From NCBI GenBank assembly GCA_050331715.1, contig JBHJGO010000015.1:1-64000 (forward strand): a stretch of DNA of 64,000 bases, given 5' to 3'. This stretch comes from JBHJGO01 sp050331715 (GTDB lineage Bacteria > Cyanobacteriota > Cyanobacteriia > Cyanobacteriales > Microcoleaceae). The position numbers and the translations under genes are program-made. Every line of letters begins with the position of its first letter. The first letter of the stretch is position 1. Under the pieces are notes generated by a model, which saw nothing but the letters and a program-made list of their open reading frames with translations, was not told the origin of the DNA and searched no databases. Positions 8,885 through 16,939 of this stretch are shown here, one piece after another.

Positions 8885-9157
8885 GTGCTGGATATCATTT
8901 CTGGTTTTGTGGGAATTCATTTCCCGATAGGTTTCCTAAAACTACTGTTGTATCAATGGAAAATTAGAGTGGCTAAACGACGGAATCTAAAGAAAGAAAA
9001 GGCAAAGAGAAACGAGATGCATGCTCGTAAGTTTCGTAAGGCAACAAATCGAAACTATGGTAGAGGTAGACAATACTCCAATAATCGACAGAATCAGGAG
9101 CAAGAGCAGAAGGAAGAGGGAAGTAACAACAGCGACACTGGTGCTGCCGATTCTTAG
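8885..9157 (+). CDS. Small basic hypothetical protein
   Basis: 90 codons from GTG 8885. A hydrophobic N-terminal third (FVGIHFPIGFLKLLLYQW) may be a membrane segment; then a strongly basic part (KRRNLKKEKAKRNEMHARKFRK) and an Asn/Gln/Glu-rich tail (NRQNQEQEQKEEG). No family recognised. A plausible rho-independent terminator at 9271-9300, pointing the same way, supports it as a transcribed gene, but the weak start and low-complexity tail leave real doubt. Confidence 0.45.
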   Translation: MLDIISGFVGIHFPIGFLKLLLYQWKIRVAKRRNLKKEKAKRNEMHARKFRKATNRNYGRGRQYSNNRQNQEQEQKEEGSNNSDTGAADS

Positions 9158-9210
9158 TTAGTTGGTCATTTTTTATTAGTTATTCATCATTCATTGTTAG
9201 TTGAAAAGTT
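9158..9210. repeat. Short degenerate heptamer-like repeat (TTAGTTGGTCATT type)
   Basis: Runs of TTAGTT, TTGGTCATT and TTCATCATTCATTG follow the small basic gene. They look like degenerate short tandem repeats of the heptamer class scattered through cyanobacterial intergenic DNA. A similar run (GGCTATTGGTCATTGGTGA) is at about 61304-61322. Confidence 0.4.
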
Positions 9211-9270
9211 TAGCGATGAGGGTGAGGGTATTTCGGGTGACTGGTTTGATGGTTTGAATCTTAGCTTTTG

Positions 9271-9300
9271 AAGTCCTGCCTGGTATGGGTAGGGCTTTTT
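9271..9300 (+). terminator. Rho-independent terminator
   Basis: AAGTCCTGCC (9271-9280) pairs with GGGTAGGGCTT allowing two G-U pairs, loop TGGTAT, followed by five T residues. It points rightward and would end transcription from the small basic gene. Confidence 0.6.
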
Positions 9301-9342
9301 ATTGATGTTCAGTCGCAGCTTGCAGTCCTCCAGTTCATCAGT

Positions 9343-9891
9343 CTAAATCAAGACCGTCTCCCGTGTCGCTCCTGAGTTCTCGACCTTTAAGCTTTTTGGG
9401 GTTTCGTGTTTCGAATTATTCTTTGAAGGTTCGACCTTTAAGCTTGGGCGGGTGAAGTCGTTTCTTCTCAGAACCCGCATATCTTCTTCATCCAGTTCAA
9501 CTGGATTGCCATTGCGGATGAGTTCGATAAAGTCCTCATTGGGAACCATAATACAAAGGGCGTAGAGGCGAGTGGAGCCGACATTTTCTAGTCGATGAAT
9601 ACCGTGGGGTGGAACCAACAAACTATCTCCCGCTTCAAGTTTCACCGTTTTACCATCACAGATTGCAGCAGCCTCTCCTATCAAAATAAAAAACATTTCA
9701 ACAGCAATCCGATGCTGATGGAATGGAACCGTTGCTCCCACTTCAAAAATCTCAACACAAACGGTGAGGGAAACATTAGCAGTTGCAGGATCAAACACCA
9801 CCGCTAACCGATTGTGATCATCGGGGCTAATCTGGAAGGCGCGATAGTCTTGCAATGACTTGACAACCGGAATCATGCAATAGTCATTCAT
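9343..9891 (-). CDS. Single-domain cupin protein
   Basis: 182 residues. Conserved double-stranded beta-helix: cupin motif 1 in VPFHQHRIAVEMFFILIGEA (HxH...E ligand pattern) and motif 2 in GDSLLVPPHGIHRLEN (His ligand), about residues 50-115. After the barrel, a charged tail contains SLKVE twice, encoded by a 15-nt direct repeat (9380-9394 and 9431-9445). Small cupins of this type bind a metal and serve as sensors, isomerases or dioxygenases; no substrate can be assigned. Transcribed alone, with a 185 bp gap to the cyclase gene upstream on the same strand. Confidence 0.8.
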   Translation of the reverse strand: MNDYCMIPVVKSLQDYRAFQISPDDHNRLAVVFDPATANVSLTVCVEIFEVGATVPFHQHRIAVEMFFILIGEAAAICDGKTVKLEAGDSLLVPPHGIHRLENVGSTRLYALCIMVPNEDFIELIRNGNPVELDEEDMRVLRRNDFTRPSLKVEPSKNNSKHETPKSLKVENSGATRETVLI

Positions 9892-10076
9892 AGGTATTAC
9901 TCAACCATTTGGCTGAATCAGTGTCAACTTAAATGAATTAGGCTATGGACTGATACACTTTAATCGAACGAGCTAAGGCCCATTTGATTACGATAAAAGG
10001 ACTTACCTTTAGGATAGCAATTCAAGATTCAAACCCGTGATTTGTAAAGTAATGTAGCGGCTATCCCTAGCACGGG

Positions 10077-11489
10077 CTAGCTTTTGTTTGAGTAAATCTT
10101 TTGTTTAAGTAAATAGGTTGTCATTTCACCTTTACCTTTAACATAAATTTTGCCCCGAGACTCAAATAAATAACCTTCTTTTAAGGATTTATAAATTTCA
10201 TCTGTCACCTGAATTTCTCCAATGATCCCATGGGATTCCATCCGACTGGCAACGTTCACCGTATCACCCCAAAGATCATAGATGAACTTCTTGATGCCAA
10301 TCACTCCCGCAATCACTGGGCCAACTGCGATACCAATTCGCATTTGCAAATTCTGGCCCGTTTCCAGGTTGAACTCCTGGAGGGCTTGTTTCATGTCCAG
10401 GGCCATATCGACAATAGCTGCCGCATAGTCATCATGGGCTATGGGTAGCCCCGATACAACCATATAGGCATCTCCAATGGTCTTGATCTTTTCTAGACCG
10501 TGTCGCTCTGCCAGGGCATCAAACCGAGAAAAAATCTTGTTCAAGAGTTGAACTAATTCTTCGGGTGAAATGCGACCCGACAGCTCAGTAAAGCCAGCAA
10601 TATCTCCAAACAAAACCCCAACATTATTAAAACTATCAGCAATTGTAGTGGGTTCTCTTTTCAGCCGCTCAGCAATAGGTTGGGGCAGAATATTTAGCAG
10701 TAATTGATCGGAACGCTCCTGTTCGGTCTTCAGTTGTGCATAGGCGTCTTCCAGGGCATGATGGGCTGTTTCTAGAGCATGACGGGCGGTGAACTGACCC
10801 CGCGCCAGCCGATCGTTCAAATAAACCGATAAATTACTAATCAAGCAAATCCAGAAGAAATATAAAAAGGCAAACTGTTCAGTCATCCAGTCAACCGGCT
10901 CGACCGCCTGGAACCCCAAAACCGATTTGCTAAGCAGGTAGTAGGCAAAAACACCGAACTGAGAAATGATGTGTAGATACCATCGCACTGGAATCAGGGT
11001 TGCTTGGGCAAAAAACATCAACGGCCATTCAACAATCGACAACATAGCAACCCGATCAAGCGTATCTTGTATTTGAGGGCTGAATGTGACAAGCCATGAA
11101 AGCAAGAGAAAGAGACGTCCTGGGTGGCGTTTGCACAGTGTTGAGTGGTATAAGCCCAGGCCCAAAAATAAACAAACGACCACGGAAATATGGATGGCCA
11201 ACCGTGTCCATCTGAAGAGTTCAGGATGCAGCACCGCATCACTTAACTGTAAGCAAATGAAGGTTAAGAAGCAAAGAATTGCCAGGCCAAACCCCAATCT
11301 CAAGCGCCGAATCATAAAGCGGCGCTGCCAGACCCTGTAGTCCTTCGCTTCAGCAACACTAGGAGCCTGAAACAGTAGCCTCAGTCTGGCTTTGATTGAG
11401 GCTTGCCGCTCCCGACTTCTTGGGAGTTTTTGCATAAGTGCTGACCTGACCCGTACCCTAAAAATATAATAGTTTGAGTGTTCCTTCAA
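10077..11489 (-). CDS. Membrane-bound class III adenylate cyclase
   Basis: 470 residues. N-terminal half: a cytoplasmic start, then about six hydrophobic helices (about 64-222) resembling a membrane sensor domain. A short coiled coil (HALEDAYAQLKTEQERSDQ) leads to the catalytic domain (about 285-460). Metal-binding aspartates are in FGDIAGFT (D296) and IGDAYM (D340); the purine-specifying pair is K336 and D405 (YDLWGDT), which fits ATP rather than GTP; transition-state residues N412 and R416 lie in NVASRM. All catalytic residues are present in one chain, so a homodimer should be active and make cAMP in response to a signal at or in the membrane. Monocistronic. ATG at 11435 is an alternative start. 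Confidence 0.9.
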   Translation of the reverse strand: MKEHSNYYIFRVRVRSALMQKLPRSRERQASIKARLRLLFQAPSVAEAKDYRVWQRRFMIRRLRLGFGLAILCFLTFICLQLSDAVLHPELFRWTRLAIHISVVVCLFLGLGLYHSTLCKRHPGRLFLLLSWLVTFSPQIQDTLDRVAMLSIVEWPLMFFAQATLIPVRWYLHIISQFGVFAYYLLSKSVLGFQAVEPVDWMTEQFAFLYFFWICLISNLSVYLNDRLARGQFTARHALETAHHALEDAYAQLKTEQERSDQLLLNILPQPIAERLKREPTTIADSFNNVGVLFGDIAGFTELSGRISPEELVQLLNKIFSRFDALAERHGLEKIKTIGDAYMVVSGLPIAHDDYAAAIVDMALDMKQALQEFNLETGQNLQMRIGIAVGPVIAGVIGIKKFIYDLWGDTVNVASRMESHGIIGEIQVTDEIYKSLKEGYLFESRGKIYVKGKGEMTTYLLKQKIYSNKS

Positions 11490-11600
11490 TTTTCACCTAG
11501 CCAAGGCGTAAACTGTCATATTATTTCCTCATCATATCGGGGGGACTGGCGTAAGGCGAGGTATTGACACCCGCTAATTTTCATCTACCACTGATCGACT

Positions 11601-12989
11601 GTGACTTTAAATTCTAATCCCCGCCAAATTGCATTTTTAGCCTTAAAGGATATCTATTACCGGGGAGTTTTCGCCGACATTGCCCTCGATCAGCAATTGA
11701 ACAAAACAACACTGAAGCCTGCAGATCGACGATTGGCAACGGAACTAATCTATGGCTGTGTCCGCCGTATGCGATCGCTGGATGCGGTGATTGATCAGTT
11801 AGCTAAAAAGCCCGCTCAGCAGCAACAGGCGGAGGTGAGGATTATTCTGCATTTAGGTTTGTATCAACTGGGGTATTTGACCCAGATTCCTCCCGCTGCC
11901 GCAGTCGATACAACAGTTGAACTGGCAAGAACCAATCAATTGGGTGGGTTGACAGGCTTTGTAAATGGTACTTTACGTCAATACCTGCGAAAGTTTCCCG
12001 ATGTCAAAACTCTGGCCCAAAGTCGATCTCCTTTTTTTGAAGGATTCAAATGGCCGGATAATCTGGTGGAGCAGCTAGGGATCGCCTACAACTTCCCCGA
12101 TTGGTTGATTCAGTTGTGGCTGGATCAACTGGGTTTGGTGGAAACGGAGCAACTCTGCCAATGGTTCAATCAAACGCCAATGATCGATCTGCGGGTGAAC
12201 CGATTGAAAACGACGCTGGAAGACGTTGAAGCCGCCTTTCAATCGGCGGACATCCCTACCCAGCGCCTGCCCTACTTATCCCATGCCCTGAGACTGAAAA
12301 CGGGAATCGGCTCAATTCAGCAATGGCCCGGTTATCAGCAGGGATGGTGGATGGTACAGGATAGTAGCGCGCAGTTGGTGAGCCGCCTGCTCAATCCTCA
12401 GCCTGGGGAACTGGTGATCGATGCCTGTGCTGCGCCAGGAGGAAAAACAGTCCATATCGCTGAGTTGATGAATGATCAGGGAATTATTCTAGCCTTTGAT
12501 AAGATAAAATCTCGACTCAAGAAACTTCAGCAGAATCTAGACCGATTGCAAATCCGCTCCGTTCAGGTGGAAACCGCCGATGTTTTGAAAATTCAGCCCA
12601 AGAGTCCGACGGCAGATCGGCTATTATTGGATGCTCCCTGTTCTGGATTGGGAACGCTCCATCGCCGTGCTGATGCTCGCTGGCGGCATACTCCAGAGAA
12701 TGTTCAGACGCTTGCCCAGTCACAAATTCAGCTCTTGCAGCACGTTTCAACCTGGGTCAAGCCGGGAGGATGTTTGGTCTATGCGACCTGTACGCTTCAT
12801 CCTGCCGAGAATGAACAGGTGATTCAAACTTTTCTTCAGAAAAATGCCCAGTGGAGAATTGAGTTTCCTGGATCTAAATTTGCCGATTGGATAACGCCGG
12901 AGGGATGGATAAAGGTCTGGCCCCACAAACATCAAATGGATGGTTTTTTCATTGTTAAGCTCAGACAAGATCCTGAACATGCATCATGA
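11601..12989 (+). CDS. rsmB: 16S rRNA (cytosine-967-C5) methyltransferase
   Basis: 462 residues from GTG 11601. N-terminal NusB-like RNA-binding domain (about 1-140; RRLATELIYGCVRR), then a Rossmann-fold m5C methyltransferase: SAM loop DACAAPGGKT, and the catalytic cysteines in DAPCSGLGTLHRRAD (general-acid motif IV) and YATCTLHPAENE (nucleophile motif VI). Length and order match RsmB/Sun. It methylates C967 of 16S rRNA. The stop overlaps the ATG of the next gene (ATGA at 12986-12989), so the two are probably translationally coupled and linked in RNA processing. Confidence 0.95.
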   Translation: MTLNSNPRQIAFLALKDIYYRGVFADIALDQQLNKTTLKPADRRLATELIYGCVRRMRSLDAVIDQLAKKPAQQQQAEVRIILHLGLYQLGYLTQIPPAAAVDTTVELARTNQLGGLTGFVNGTLRQYLRKFPDVKTLAQSRSPFFEGFKWPDNLVEQLGIAYNFPDWLIQLWLDQLGLVETEQLCQWFNQTPMIDLRVNRLKTTLEDVEAAFQSADIPTQRLPYLSHALRLKTGIGSIQQWPGYQQGWWMVQDSSAQLVSRLLNPQPGELVIDACAAPGGKTVHIAELMNDQGIILAFDKIKSRLKKLQQNLDRLQIRSVQVETADVLKIQPKSPTADRLLLDAPCSGLGTLHRRADARWRHTPENVQTLAQSQIQLLQHVSTWVKPGGCLVYATCTLHPAENEQVIQTFLQKNAQWRIEFPGSKFADWITPEGWIKVWPHKHQMDGFFIVKLRQDPEHAS

Positions 12990-15019
12990 AGTACCAAGAT
13001 TCACTGACCGCTCAAGTTATTATGTCTGCTCCCGCACGGGTAATTGGTTTGAATGTAACGATTGCGGCAGCGGCTCAGATTTTACTGAAGTACGGTGAAG
13101 TCGGTTTGTCTGTGGTCGATCAATCCGGTCAATTGATTGGGATTCTGTTAAAGCGAGATGTTGAAATCGCGATTCATTATGGTTTTGGTCACGCTTTTGT
13201 TGTTGAACACCTCTCGCCGCTAACCCAAATAATTACACTTGAAACAACACTGGTTGAAATCACTAATTTATTTTTGAATTCCCAGGTTACCTATGTTCCT
13301 GTTGTGGAGCAGGGTAATGTTATTGGGGCGGTAACCTCAGATAATTTATTATTGGCATTACTTCAAAATCAGATCGATTTGCAAAAAAATGTAGCAGATG
13401 ACTCTTTCAACAATTTTCCTGAAAATTGTGAGGAAAATCTTCAGGAAAATTGTGGTGCGTTACGCTTCGCTAACAGCACCCTACAGGGTGATTTAAAATC
13501 TCAGCATCGTCATTCCCACGTAGTAGAGAATCCAGGTAACCAATTAAACCAGGGAGATTCCGTTCAAAAAATTAACATAACAGCTCCCAACCATGATTCT
13601 GTCCAAACGTTATTGCGAAAAAAATTATCACCTGCGTTACTCGCATTAATTGACCAGTTAGCTCAAGCGGCAGAGCAACGAAATTGGCAACTTTTCCTGG
13701 TGGGTGGAGGCGTTAGAGATCTGCTTCTAGCTGATTCAGAGGAACCCCTGTTTCTAAGTGATCTTGATTTAGTGGTTGATGGCTATCAACGAACCCTGTC
13801 AATTTCAGAGCCTCCAGATTCAACGTCTGAATCTGAACCCATCGCGCCTGCGGTTGTTCTAGCCAAAACGCTGCTGCGAAACTATCCTGCTGCTCGTTTA
13901 GAGGTGCATGGACAATTCCAAACGGCTGCTCTGCTTTGGGAAAATGATCCGACCTTACACTCTCTGGGAATTGACATTGCAACTGCTCGAACCGAATTCT
14001 ATGCCTATCCAGCTGCCAATCCAGAGGTTGAACGGAGTGCGATTCGTCAGGATTTGTATCGTCGAGATTTCACAGTGAATGCTCTGGCTTTGCAATTGAC
14101 GATTTCTCAATCGGGGAAATTACTAGATCTATTTAATGGGGTGGAGGATTTAAATACGCGTCAAATTCGAGTGATTCATCCCAACAGTTTCATTGAAGAT
14201 CCAACTCGAATCTATCGAGCGGTTCGATTTGCAACACGGCTAGGGTTTCAACTAGAACCTCGAACCCGTCAATTCATTCACCATGCGGTTCAAAGTGGAA
14301 TTTATGACCAAGTAAAATCCAAAAGAGAAATCCGTAAATCACAGGCTAAAATTCAACGAACGCCTGCATTGGAAACCCGATTGAGAAGTGAGTTGAAATA
14401 TATCCTCCAGGCAAGTTACTGGCAGTCTGCTTTACGGATGCTAGAAGAGTTAGATGCTTTAAAGTGCATTGATCTTAATCTACAACTAACCCATTCACTC
14501 TGGCTAAAAATTCGGTTAGTCGATAGTTATTTACAAAAATTCGATCCACAGAAAACGCTGATCCATTGGCAAATTCGTTTAGAGACCTTGATTTCAAGTT
14601 TGGATGTCGCAGCTCGTCAGACAGTCTGTGAAAATCTTCAGTTACCGCTAGAAAGTGCTGAGCGGTTGTACAAATTTGAGACTGTAAGCGCAGAAATAAC
14701 TGATTCACTTCCCCAATGTCAACGGCCTAGTCAGATCGTCAAGCAGCTCAAACCCCATAACTTACCGTTGTTGACGCTGGTTGCTGCTCATAGTAATTCA
14801 GAAAATCGGCATAAGATTCGGCAATATCTAACTTACTGGCAAGGAATTAAACCACCACTGAATGGTAATGACTTGAAGCAGATGGGCTATCAACCGGGTC
14901 AACAATTTAAGCTGATTTTGGAGGCGGTTTTGTCTGCGAGTTTAGATGGGATCATCACCAATAAAGAGTCTGCCAAAGAATTTGTTTTAAGCCACTATCC
15001 TCAACTAACAAAACCTTAA
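12986..15019 (+). CDS. tRNA nucleotidyltransferase (CCA- or A-adding) with N-terminal CBS pair
   Basis: 677 residues. Two CBS motifs (about 1-130; GLSVVDQSGQLIGILLKRDV and VTYVPVVEQGNVIGAVTSDN), a low-complexity linker (about 135-205), then a class II poly(A)-polymerase-type head: LVGGGVRDLLL, catalytic LSDLDLVVDG, RRDFTVNAL, and EDPTRIYRAVRFATRLGF. It should repair or add 3' CCA ends on tRNA. Many cyanobacterial relatives carry a DHH domain before the CBS pair; it is absent here, and the start is fixed by the 4-bp overlap with rsmB. The linker contains two dispersed repeats in frame (about 13454-13490 and 13507-13542). Whether it adds CCA or only A cannot be told by eye. Confidence 0.88.
   Translation: MKYQDSLTAQVIMSAPARVIGLNVTIAAAAQILLKYGEVGLSVVDQSGQLIGILLKRDVEIAIHYGFGHAFVVEHLSPLTQIITLETTLVEITNLFLNSQVTYVPVVEQGNVIGAVTSDNLLLALLQNQIDLQKNVADDSFNNFPENCEENLQENCGALRFANSTLQGDLKSQHRHSHVVENPGNQLNQGDSVQKINITAPNHDSVQTLLRKKLSPALLALIDQLAQAAEQRNWQLFLVGGGVRDLLLADSEEPLFLSDLDLVVDGYQRTLSISEPPDSTSESEPIAPAVVLAKTLLRNYPAARLEVHGQFQTAALLWENDPTLHSLGIDIATARTEFYAYPAANPEVERSAIRQDLYRRDFTVNALALQLTISQSGKLLDLFNGVEDLNTRQIRVIHPNSFIEDPTRIYRAVRFATRLGFQLEPRTRQFIHHAVQSGIYDQVKSKREIRKSQAKIQRTPALETRLRSELKYILQASYWQSALRMLEELDALKCIDLNLQLTHSLWLKIRLVDSYLQKFDPQKTLIHWQIRLETLISSLDVAARQTVCENLQLPLESAERLYKFETVSAEITDSLPQCQRPSQIVKQLKPHNLPLLTLVAAHSNSENRHKIRQYLTYWQGIKPPLNGNDLKQMGYQPGQQFKLILEAVLSASLDGIITNKESAKEFVLSHYPQLTKP
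13454..13490. repeat. Palindromic repeat inserted in frame in the CCA-enzyme linker
   Basis: GGTGCGTTACGCTTCGCTAA is followed by CAGCACCCTACAGGGTG; its halves are inverted copies (GGTGCGTTA / TAACAGCACC). This resembles a repeat very common between genes in cyanobacteria (from memory). Here it is translated as CGALRFANSTLQG. Confidence 0.6.
13507..13542 (+). repeat. CGTCATTCC-type dispersed repeat, copy 2
   Basis: CGTCATTCCCACGTAGTAGAG continues into GAATCCAGGTAACC. It matches the elements at 7452-7526 (inverted) and 37351-37425. In this copy it is translated as RHSHVVENPGN within the linker of the CCA-adding enzyme. Confidence 0.55.
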
Positions 15020-15032
15020 TTAAAAGTAAACT

Positions 15033-15143
15033 ATAGCAATCACAAATGATTTGTGAAATAGGGGTGAAGGGGGCGCCGCCCCCTTTTTTGGGACTATGTC
15101 CCCAAACTCCTTTACTTTTTTCGTGATTGATTTAGAACTGCTA
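15033..15143 (+). repeat. MITE-like intergenic repeat, copy A
   Basis: Starts ATAGCAATCACAAATGATTT, has an internal perfect stem GGGGGCGCCGCCCCC followed by TTTTTT, then GGGACTATGTCCCC, and ends CGTGATTGATTTAGAACTGC. The ends are imperfect inverted repeats (TAGCAATCAC / GTGATTGA...CTGCTA). It sits just after the CCA-enzyme gene and its GC stem plus T-run could also terminate transcription. Confidence 0.7.
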
Positions 15144-15328
15144 GATCAATCAAAAATTAGCAGTCTTACATTCATTTTTGGGATTAAACACTTTAACTTA
15201 GTGGTTCAAGTTAATTAAAAGTTAAATGAAAATTAACCCTCTAATCAAGGTATCCGACTATACGCATGAAGTAGTAAAACCACTGTTATATTTCATGTAA
15301 CCCAACAATACCGAGCACAATTCAAGAC

Positions 15329-15353
15329 AAGCTCACCTGTACAGGTGGGCTTT
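15329..15353. terminator. Terminator hairpin
   Basis: AGCTCACCTG and CAGGTGGGCT form a 10-bp stem (one G-U pair) around TA, flanked by AA and TTT. It lies 15 bp beyond the stop of the SGNH hydrolase and downstream of the CCA-enzyme gene, so it probably serves both strands. Confidence 0.6.
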
Positions 15354-15368
15354 CTGTGACTTTAAAAG

Positions 15369-16076
15369 CTATTCTAAATCGGCCAGTTGCTTTACAGGTT
15401 CCCAGGTGGTGATGTCCTCGAATAATGAGCAATAACCAATAACATTGGGATGCAGACCATCTTCACAAAGACGAGGTTGCCACCACTCTTCTCCCCGACT
15501 GAGCCAAAGTTGAAAGATATCAAGATAAGGAATGCCTCGTTGTACACAGGCAAGCCGGGTTGCTTCTTTGTAGCGATATTGGCTGGCATGGTCATAGTAG
15601 AGGCAGCCCTGAAACGGCATCTTCGTTACATCTACGGGAACCATCCCAACGTACAAAACTGGACAGAGCTGCTGCGCTCGATCCAGCAAACTGTTCAACA
15701 GTTGAGTGAATTTTTCAAAGCTCGTGTAATTACGACCCTGGGTAGACTGGACTAATGCCGAATCATTCACCCCAACTGACAGAATAATTCGATCTGGAAC
15801 CCGATTTCGTAACTCCCCGCGATGGTGAAACTCGTGTTCCAAGCGTTCATAGACATTGACAACTCGATAGCCTCGAATCCCCAGGTTATACAACACATGG
15901 CCGGGATAACTGGAGGCCATCCATTGCCGCCGTAGTCGCTCGACCCATCCACCCCCCTCCGGATCACCATAGCCGTACACCAGACTATCGCCCAAGGCAA
16001 TTAGCTTCAGTGGGCTTCTCTGCTTGGACGACGCGACAGAAATAGATTGAGGATAAGAAGTTACAGAAGCTGGCAT
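15369..16076 (-). CDS. SGNH/GDSL-type hydrolase
   Basis: 235 residues. The four SGNH blocks are in order: block I IALGDSLVYGYG (nucleophile Ser, about residue 30), block II NLGIRGYRV (oxyanion Gly), block III VGVNDSAL (oxyanion Asn), block V DGLHPNVIGY (catalytic Asp and His). No clear signal peptide after the Ser-rich N-terminus, so it is likely cytoplasmic. It should be an esterase, lipase or thioesterase/acyl hydrolase; the substrate is unknown. Monocistronic between rpsU and the convergent CCA-enzyme gene. Confidence 0.88.
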   Translation of the reverse strand: MPASVTSYPQSISVASSKQRSPLKLIALGDSLVYGYGDPEGGGWVERLRRQWMASSYPGHVLYNLGIRGYRVVNVYERLEHEFHHRGELRNRVPDRIILSVGVNDSALVQSTQGRNYTSFEKFTQLLNSLLDRAQQLCPVLYVGMVPVDVTKMPFQGCLYYDHASQYRYKEATRLACVQRGIPYLDIFQLWLSRGEEWWQPRLCEDGLHPNVIGYCSLFEDITTWEPVKQLADLE

Positions 16077-16185
16077 TTTGGGAATTAATCAGGAACTATA
16101 ACGAAACATTCACTAAACTTTTCCCTTTTTAGCAGCATCCGTTACAAAAATTCAATAGCTGATAAATAAAGTAACCTCGCTGAGC

Positions 16186-16383
16186 CTAGAACATTCGCTT
16201 CTTACGGAATGCTCTTCGCTGGCGCTGGTTTGCAATCGCTTTACGCTTTCGCTTTTCGGGGGGGGTCTCAAAGTGACGCTTTTTGCGAACGTCAGCTAGG
16301 ATTCCAGCTTTAGACACTTCCCGCTTGAATCGACGTAGAGCGGATTCGAGTTGTTCGTTCTCACCCAGGATAACTTGGGTCAT
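16186..16383 (-). CDS. rpsU: 30S ribosomal protein bS21
   Basis: 65 residues, the usual size, with the signature start TQVILGENEQLESALRRFKR and a very basic C-terminus (RKRKAIANQRQRRAFRKKR). Binds 16S rRNA near the anti-Shine-Dalgarno region and helps initiation. A strong ribosome binding site, AAGGAG, ends 5 bases before the ATG (complement of 16389-16394). It terminates with TAG, which shows that TAG acts as a normal stop here. Confidence 0.96.
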   Translation of the reverse strand: MTQVILGENEQLESALRRFKREVSKAGILADVRKKRHFETPPEKRKRKAIANQRQRRAFRKKRMF

Positions 16384-16939
16384 CGCTTCTCCTTGATACT
16401 TAACTACTGGTGAATGGCAAAAATTTGCAGGCTAATACGTTGGTTGCTCGACAAAAACTTCCGTTAGCAAGTTCTCATGAACAACTGGGAATGCTCTCTG
16501 AGCACCCCTCCCTCAACAATGTTAACTCAGTCAATGATTAGTCGTCTACTTTTTTTTGTTTTCATGGCGAAATGACTGAAAACGCTGTTCAGGTGAAAGT
16601 CCTTTGATTGCGGAGTAATTCTGAAGGATAGGTTAAGGAGTCAATATACAAAGAGTAAAACCGGGATCAAATCGTCATGGCGATACAATTAGAGATGAAG
16701 AAACACTAAAAAGTATTTCAGATCGAGACAGAAGGTTTGGCAAACTCAAGCCCTGAAATTCCGGATTTTTCAGGCGATCGCCCCATGAGAACTGCATAAT
16801 CGCTCATTTTAACCTGTCTCCCCACGATTTCCTATCCCCTGCTACCATGACATCTAGGGATCAGATATTCACTAAATTTATTAGTTAATACTGGCTTAAT
16901 CTCTGACGTTAAACTACGGTTGGGATCAATATTTAAGAT
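16384..16939. other. 556 bp divergent regulatory region between rpsU and dxs
   Basis: It should contain the promoters of both genes. I see the rpsU ribosome binding site at its left edge, a HIP1 octamer (16774-16781) and AT-rich sequence just before dxs, but no promoter or riboswitch that I can name. Confidence 0.4.

Larger units (their letters stand above)
15020..15368. other. Intergenic region between convergent genes
   Basis: Holds MITE-like copy A and, at its right end, a terminator hairpin (15329-15353). The AT-rich part between (15144-15320) shows no gene or recognisable RNA. Confidence 0.5.

Noticed and set aside
16186..16383. Global reassignment of TAG or TAA to an amino acid
   Set aside because: Essential genes of normal length end with these codons (rpsU with TAG; dxs and sigA with TAA), so both act as normal stops. 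Suppression at a low level is not excluded.
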